NCBI RefSeq assembly: GCF_900111145.1 | Contig: NZ_FOIR01000002.1 | Location: 1,178,001 to 1,242,000, forward strand | Reading direction: 5' to 3' | DNA: 64,000 bases | Source of the DNA: Roseivirga pacifica | GTDB taxonomy: Bacteria; Bacteroidota; Bacteroidia; Cytophagales; Cyclobacteriaceae | Shown here: positions 60,346 through 64,000 of the stretch, one piece after another | How positions within the stretch are numbered: position 1 is the stretch's first letter | How the letters are laid out: each line of letters begins with the position of its first letter | Position numbers and translations under genes: made by a program | Notes under the pieces: model-generated | What the model saw: the letters and a program-made list of their open reading frames with translations, nothing else | The model's database searches: none | Told to the model about the DNA's origin: nothing

Positions 60346-60861
60346 ATGAAGCGAATTCTCCTACTTCTAATCATTTCCTCAATTAGTCAATGTGTATTGG
60401 CTCAAATCAAGTGTATTTCACCCCTTCTTACAACGGAACCAATAATCATGGTTAGGCATGGGGAACAAACCACAATTTTGAATCAAAAAGAATTAAGCCT
60501 CGAGGCTATCGATCTTAAGGCTACTCAATCAATTTACGTTTACCCAAAAGGTAATGCCTTGTTTGGGTTAAAAGGAGAAACGAGTGCTATTATAATAGTC
60601 TTAAATGACGACCGTACTGGATCTAAACAATTTGAAAGTATTCAGCGCCTTGAAAATAATCCTTCTTTAAAAGTTGAAGACACCCAAATCAACGCCTACA
60701 TCAGTAAGCTTCTTTCTGAAAACAAAAGGGTCTATGTAGCCGAAAAAAGGGCGTTAATAAGGAGTCAGAGAGTACTCAAGCTTCTAGAGAATAACAAAAT
60801 AGATTACATTCAATACTCACCCAACGAAGCATACCCGTTGGCTATTTACAAAAGCAAATAA
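60346..60861 (+). CDS. Secreted protein with one plug-like module (paralogue of next gene)
   Basis: A 171-residue protein with a signal peptide (ending VLAQ). The segment EPIIMVRHGEQTTILNQKEL followed by the stretch IDLKATQSIYVYPKGNALFG and TSAIIIVLND parallels the next gene's IKYGEKTHYLD ... ILTISVLKGVSATSVYGD ... GAVLIYLKN. Both resemble the TonB-dependent receptor plug end (VLKGASAxxxYGxxAxxGVILI), here without a barrel. The C-terminal 60 residues are helical and basic. Function unknown; perhaps a relic or a soluble partner of a TonB system. It starts 13 bp after dgkA. Confidence 0.75.
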   Translation: MKRILLLLIISSISQCVLAQIKCISPLLTTEPIIMVRHGEQTTILNQKELSLEAIDLKATQSIYVYPKGNALFGLKGETSAIIIVLNDDRTGSKQFESIQRLENNPSLKVEDTQINAYISKLLSENKRVYVAEKRALIRSQRVLKLLENNKIDYIQYSPNEAYPLAIYKSK

Positions 60862-60871
60862 ACCTACTAAT

Positions 60872-61549
60872 ATGAAACACTTAACAATACTTATTCTCTT
60901 CTTTAGCTTTGGCGTTTGCCTAGCGCAGGAAGCTCCAACCAATGTTGAAAGCAAAACACCGCTATACGTTATTAAATACGGAGAGAAGACCCACTATTTA
61001 GACAGTCAAAAAGAAAACTTGGACAACATCTCTCCTGAAGATATACTCACAATTAGTGTTTTGAAAGGTGTAAGTGCAACATCTGTTTATGGAGACGCAG
61101 CCAAGGACGGAGCAGTACTTATTTACCTCAAAAACGAAGACTTCTTTAATGGAGAAAGAAACACTAATGATAGTGGTGTTTTAATAAGAGAACCCGGGAA
61201 CACCTTAAAAACAACAACAAACGGAGTAGTTATCACCACACTGAAAGAACCTGATGTGCACAAATTAGACATGGACATTCAGGATGACGACATAAAAATT
61301 TATGGTGAAACTTTCAATGAACAAAGTGTTGCCCTCCACATAAACTTAGAGGGTAAATTGTACGAGGCTGACCTAAACACACTCAAAGACATAGAGGTAA
61401 AATCGATTTCAGATATCTCAGTAATTAAAACTCAAGAGGAGCTTAAAGCCCGCAAGTTAGCAGACAAAACGGGGCTTATAATCATTAGTTTGGATACTAG
61501 CGAAGAAGCCAAAAAATTAGTTAAAAAGCTTAAAGAGGTTAAGAAGTAA
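60872..61549 (+). CDS. Secreted protein with two degenerate TonB-plug-like modules
   Basis: A 225-residue protein with a signal peptide (ending CLAQ). Module 1 has ISPEDILTISVLKGVSATSV then YGDAAKDGAVLIYLK, almost a textbook plug consensus; module 2 has LKDIEVKSISDISVIKTQEE and LADKTGLIIISLD. There is no TonB box, carboxypeptidase-like domain or barrel, so it cannot be a transporter. It is a tandem paralogue of the preceding gene (10 bp apart). Stand-alone plug-like modules also occur at the C-terminus of BlaR1/M56-type proteins in Bacteroidota, which gives a precedent for use outside receptors. Role unknown. Confidence 0.78.
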   Translation: MKHLTILILFFSFGVCLAQEAPTNVESKTPLYVIKYGEKTHYLDSQKENLDNISPEDILTISVLKGVSATSVYGDAAKDGAVLIYLKNEDFFNGERNTNDSGVLIREPGNTLKTTTNGVVITTLKEPDVHKLDMDIQDDDIKIYGETFNEQSVALHINLEGKLYEADLNTLKDIEVKSISDISVIKTQEELKARKLADKTGLIIISLDTSEEAKKLVKKLKEVKK

Positions 61550-61574
61550 GACCATTCTTACTTCTTAACCATTT

Positions 61575-61611
61575 AAATCGTTTTTTCTATCTTAGAAGAA
61601 ACGATTTTTTT
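61575..61611 (+). terminator. Terminator-like hairpin ending at the sulfatase start codon
   Basis: AAATCGTTT (61575-61583) pairs with AAACGATTT, extended by TTCTA/TAGAA around a 3-nt loop, and runs into T7 that ends at the ATG at 61612. It may end the preceding operon and leaves almost no leader for the sulfatase. Confidence 0.65.
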
Positions 61612-63150
61612 ATGCCTTCAAAGTCAATAGTTTCTCTAGCACTTTTAGCCTTACTAGCCCTTGCTTGTCAGTCGGAAAAAGAAAGTACTCCGCCTAACAT
61701 CATCTTTATTTTGGCAGATGATTTAGGGTATGGAGAACTCGGCAGCTATGGCCAGCAGATCATTCAAACACCAAACATTGACCAACTAGCCAGTGAAGGC
61801 ATGCGCTTTACCAACTTTTACGCTGGCGCACCTGTATGTGCCCCTTCTCGCTATGTTTTTCTTACCGGACTTCACACCGGCCATGCCTACATTCGTGGTA
61901 ACGATGAATGGGCAGAACGTGGTGCCGTTTGGGACTATAAAGCAGCAGTGGCAGACCCAAGTTTAGAAGGTCAGCGGCCAATTCCTGATTCTACCTTTAC
62001 CCTAGGCGAAGCCTTGCAAACAGTAGGTTACCAAACGGCTTTGGTAGGCAAATGGGGGCTTGGCGCTCCCAATACCGAAGGCGTACCTAACCAACAGGGC
62101 TTCGACTACTTTTATGGTTACAATTGCCAAAGGCAAGCGCACAACCTTTACCCTGCACACGTATGGGAGAATGAGAAAAAAGTTGTTTTAAGAAACGACA
62201 CAGTACCTCCAGGTACTAAACTGCCTGATGGAGCCGATCCAATGCAGGCACAATCGTACGCTGCATACAGCCAACCCGATTATGGCCCAAAACTGATGCA
62301 CGACAAGGCTTTAAGCTTCATTAAAACGCGCGATAAAACAGCACCTTTCATGCTTTACTATGCCAGTCCGCTGCCTCATGTCCCACTTCAGGTACCGGAA
62401 GAATACGTAACAAAATACCATGAGATCATTGGAGAAGAAGACCCATATCTTGGGCAAAACGGTTATTTCCCGCACCGTTACCCAAAGGCCGCTTATGCAG
62501 GCATGATCAGCTATTTGGACGATCAGGTTGGAGAGTTGGTAGCTTTGCTAAAAGCCGAAGGCATTTACGAAAACACCATCATTGTATTTACAAGCGACAA
62601 TGGACCAACTTATGCGGGCGGGGTTGATGCCGACTATTTCAATAGTGCCAACCCTTTTCCCAACAACTATGGCAGAACAAAAGGCTTTACCTATGAGGGA
62701 GGAATACGTGTACCCATGATCGCATCTTGGCCAGGAAAAATTGAAGCCGGAACGACCTCTAACCACATCGGATCATTCTACGATTTCTTTCCAACCTTTA
62801 CTGAGTTAGCAGGTAGTACGTCCGCCCACAAACTAGACGGAATTAGCCTAACCAACGAGCTATTAGGTAACAGTCCAAGCCAAAAAACGCATGAATACCT
62901 CTATTGGGAATTTCCGAGTTATAAAGGCCAACAAGCCGTAAGAATGGGCAAATGGAAAGGCATTCGAACCAATATGCTAGAGGGTAATTTAAGCGTAGAA
63001 CTTTACGACCTTGATGCAGACCCAACCGAGCAATTCAACATTGCTAATGAGCACCCAGATGTGGTGAAGAAAATTGAACAAATAATGCGTGAAGCCCATA
63101 CTGAACCCGAAATAGCTAAATTTAGTATACCGGTAATCGCTAATAACTAA
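61612..63150 (+). CDS. Sulfatase (arylsulfatase family), lipoprotein
   Basis: A 512-residue type I sulfatase. It is a lipoprotein (LLALAC, Cys19). The formylglycine motif is CAPSR (Cys76-Arg80) followed by YVFLTGLHTG, so it is the Cys-type, which needs maturation by FGE or an anSME enzyme. Metal ligands Asp36-Asp37 lie in FILADDLGYGELGSYG and the later TSDNGP. The C-terminal subdomain ends in LYDLDADPTEQFNIA. It removes sulfate esters, probably from marine polysaccharides or from glycans at the cell surface. No maturase is visible in this window. The following DUF1801 gene is 9 bp away. Confidence 0.95.
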   Translation: MPSKSIVSLALLALLALACQSEKESTPPNIIFILADDLGYGELGSYGQQIIQTPNIDQLASEGMRFTNFYAGAPVCAPSRYVFLTGLHTGHAYIRGNDEWAERGAVWDYKAAVADPSLEGQRPIPDSTFTLGEALQTVGYQTALVGKWGLGAPNTEGVPNQQGFDYFYGYNCQRQAHNLYPAHVWENEKKVVLRNDTVPPGTKLPDGADPMQAQSYAAYSQPDYGPKLMHDKALSFIKTRDKTAPFMLYYASPLPHVPLQVPEEYVTKYHEIIGEEDPYLGQNGYFPHRYPKAAYAGMISYLDDQVGELVALLKAEGIYENTIIVFTSDNGPTYAGGVDADYFNSANPFPNNYGRTKGFTYEGGIRVPMIASWPGKIEAGTTSNHIGSFYDFFPTFTELAGSTSAHKLDGISLTNELLGNSPSQKTHEYLYWEFPSYKGQQAVRMGKWKGIRTNMLEGNLSVELYDLDADPTEQFNIANEHPDVVKKIEQIMREAHTEPEIAKFSIPVIANN

Positions 63151-63159
63151 CCAAAACCT

Positions 63160-63582
63160 ATGGCCAAGAATCAAAACAAAACAACAGAAAACGATGCCAG
63201 TGTTGATGACTTTTTGAACACTGTAGCTGACGAAAAGAAAAAAGCCGCAAGCTTTCAGGTGAAAGCAATAATGGAAGAAATAACCGGAGAGCCTGCCAAA
63301 ATGTGGGGCGGTTCCATTGTTGGCTTTGGCACTTACCATTATAAATATGACAGCGGTCGAGAAGGCGACTTTCTAAAGATTGGTTTCTCTCCTCGTGCTC
63401 AAAACCTCACCCTATACATTATGCCTGGTTTTGGGCGATATGAAGAATTAATGGAGAAGCTGGGTAAGTATAAAACTGGTAAGTCTTGCCTATATGTGAA
63501 AAAGATGGAAGACATTGACTTAGACATACTGAAAACACTTATCAAAGAGTCGTACGATTATATGACCAACAAGTACGGTTAA
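63160..63582 (+). CDS. DUF1801 domain protein
   Basis: A 140-residue cytosolic protein with the DUF1801 fold: MWGGSIVGFGTYHYKYDSGR, KIGFSPRAQNLTLYIMPGF and GKYKTGKSCLYVKKMEDIDL. Homologues are found as single-domain proteins in many bacteria and have no established biochemical role. It sits between the sulfatase and a GNAT gene on the same strand and is probably co-transcribed with them without functional link. Confidence 0.92.
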   Translation: MAKNQNKTTENDASVDDFLNTVADEKKKAASFQVKAIMEEITGEPAKMWGGSIVGFGTYHYKYDSGREGDFLKIGFSPRAQNLTLYIMPGFGRYEELMEKLGKYKTGKSCLYVKKMEDIDLDILKTLIKESYDYMTNKYG

Positions 63583-63586
63583 ACTG

Positions 63587-64000
63587 ATGGACGTTAAAAA
63601 ACTGATGGGTCTGACCACTGAGCAAACAGAACAGGTTCATCAACTTTGGAATGCAGAATTCCCCAGCGGTTTAGCTCACCGTGACATCAGTGCATTCCAA
63701 GCCTTTCTTGCTCCTCTCGGCAATAAAACCCATTACCTGCTACTAGATAAAACTGTGATCCTAGGTTGGGCACTCACATTCGACAGGGACTCAGAGAGGT
63801 GGTTTTCCATATTAGTTAATAACAAACAGCATAAAAAAGGCCTAGGAAAGCACCTGATTGAAACCATAAAAGCCGACAACAGGAGCCTAAATGGCTGGGC
63901 AGTAGACCATGGCAACGATATCAAATCAGATGGTTCACCATACTCCTCTCCCATCGGCTTTTATCAAAAACTTGGATTCGATATACTTTCAGATGTAAGA
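63587..64000 (+). CDS. GNAT family N-acetyltransferase (3' truncated by window)
   Basis: The frame opens at the ATG at 63587, 4 bp after the DUF1801 stop, and stays open for 138 codons to the window end. ILVNNKQHKKGLGKHLIETI holds the acetyl-CoA pyrophosphate loop (Q/RxxGxG/A type), and YSSPIGFYQKLGFDIL is the typical late GNAT beta-bulge motif. It would transfer an acetyl group from acetyl-CoA to an unknown amine. The C-terminus is missing from the window. Confidence 0.85.
   Translation, partial: MDVKKLMGLTTEQTEQVHQLWNAEFPSGLAHRDISAFQAFLAPLGNKTHYLLLDKTVILGWALTFDRDSERWFSILVNNKQHKKGLGKHLIETIKADNRSLNGWAVDHGNDIKSDGSPYSSPIGFYQKLGFDILSDVR

Overview
The window reads as chromosomal DNA of a marine-type Bacteroidota, most likely order Cytophagales. 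The basis is two SusC/SusD outer-membrane pairs, many lipoprotein-type signal peptides, DUF4252 proteins, TAnnTTTG-type promoter motifs and the absence of ordinary Shine-Dalgarno leaders. Genus assignment (for example Roseivirga-like) would be inference. No rRNA, tRNA, CRISPR array, phage or complete insertion sequence was seen.

Layout. 0-14.5 kb is mostly core metabolism: an acyl-CoA ligase cut by the window edge, a TRIC/UPF0126 membrane protein, a KAS III-like enzyme, a two-domain M16 peptidase, a POT peptide transporter, ATP-dependent PEP carboxykinase and an IorAB-type molybdenum hydroxylase. 14.5-22 kb holds SusCD locus 1 with a type I phosphodiesterase and a divergent TetR regulator. 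22-28.5 kb is an AT-rich accessory island that carries a lasso-peptide biosynthetic cluster next to an HTTM/SdpB-like membrane protein pair. 28.7-31.8 kb is a patchwork: a small lipoprotein, an antitoxin with a nonsense-mutated ParE/RelE toxin, an XRE regulator between two identical palindromic repeats, and a truncated Rhs C-terminal tip with a possible immunity gene. 31.8-38.4 kb returns to metabolism: a CNT nucleoside transporter, a bifunctional-nuclease family protein, etfA/etfB, tryptophan 2,3-dioxygenase and glutaryl-CoA dehydrogenase. 38.5-40 kb holds an AT-rich, stand-alone reverse transcriptase with a peculiar leader. 41-52.7 kb is SusCD locus 2, with an SGNH hydrolase, a DASS anion transporter, a lamin-tail lipoprotein, an alpha/beta hydrolase and a divergent membrane-anchored HTH protein. 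52.8-64 kb has a MATE pump, a DinB-like protein, an ECF sigma / membrane anti-sigma / DUF4252 x2 / ABC operon, a TPR lipoprotein, diacylglycerol kinase, a pair of plug-like secreted proteins, a sulfatase, a DUF1801 protein and a GNAT acetyltransferase cut by the window end.

The best candidate for a new system is the lasso cluster. The 46-residue precursor (25283-25423, minus) has the canonical leader Thr at -2, a core starting with Gly that can close a 9-residue ring on Asp9, and a C-terminal Ser. The cluster encodes the cyclase, the RRE protein, the transglutaminase-like leader peptidase, an HPr-kinase-like enzyme and a nucleotidyltransferase. It therefore predicts a lasso peptide (core GTFGPSVFDGSFTS) phosphorylated or further decorated on its terminal Ser. 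No dedicated ABC exporter is visible. A second theme is hairpin-plus-T-tract elements that end at or just before start codons (phosphodiesterase, reverse transcriptase, sulfatase), which suggests attenuation within operons.
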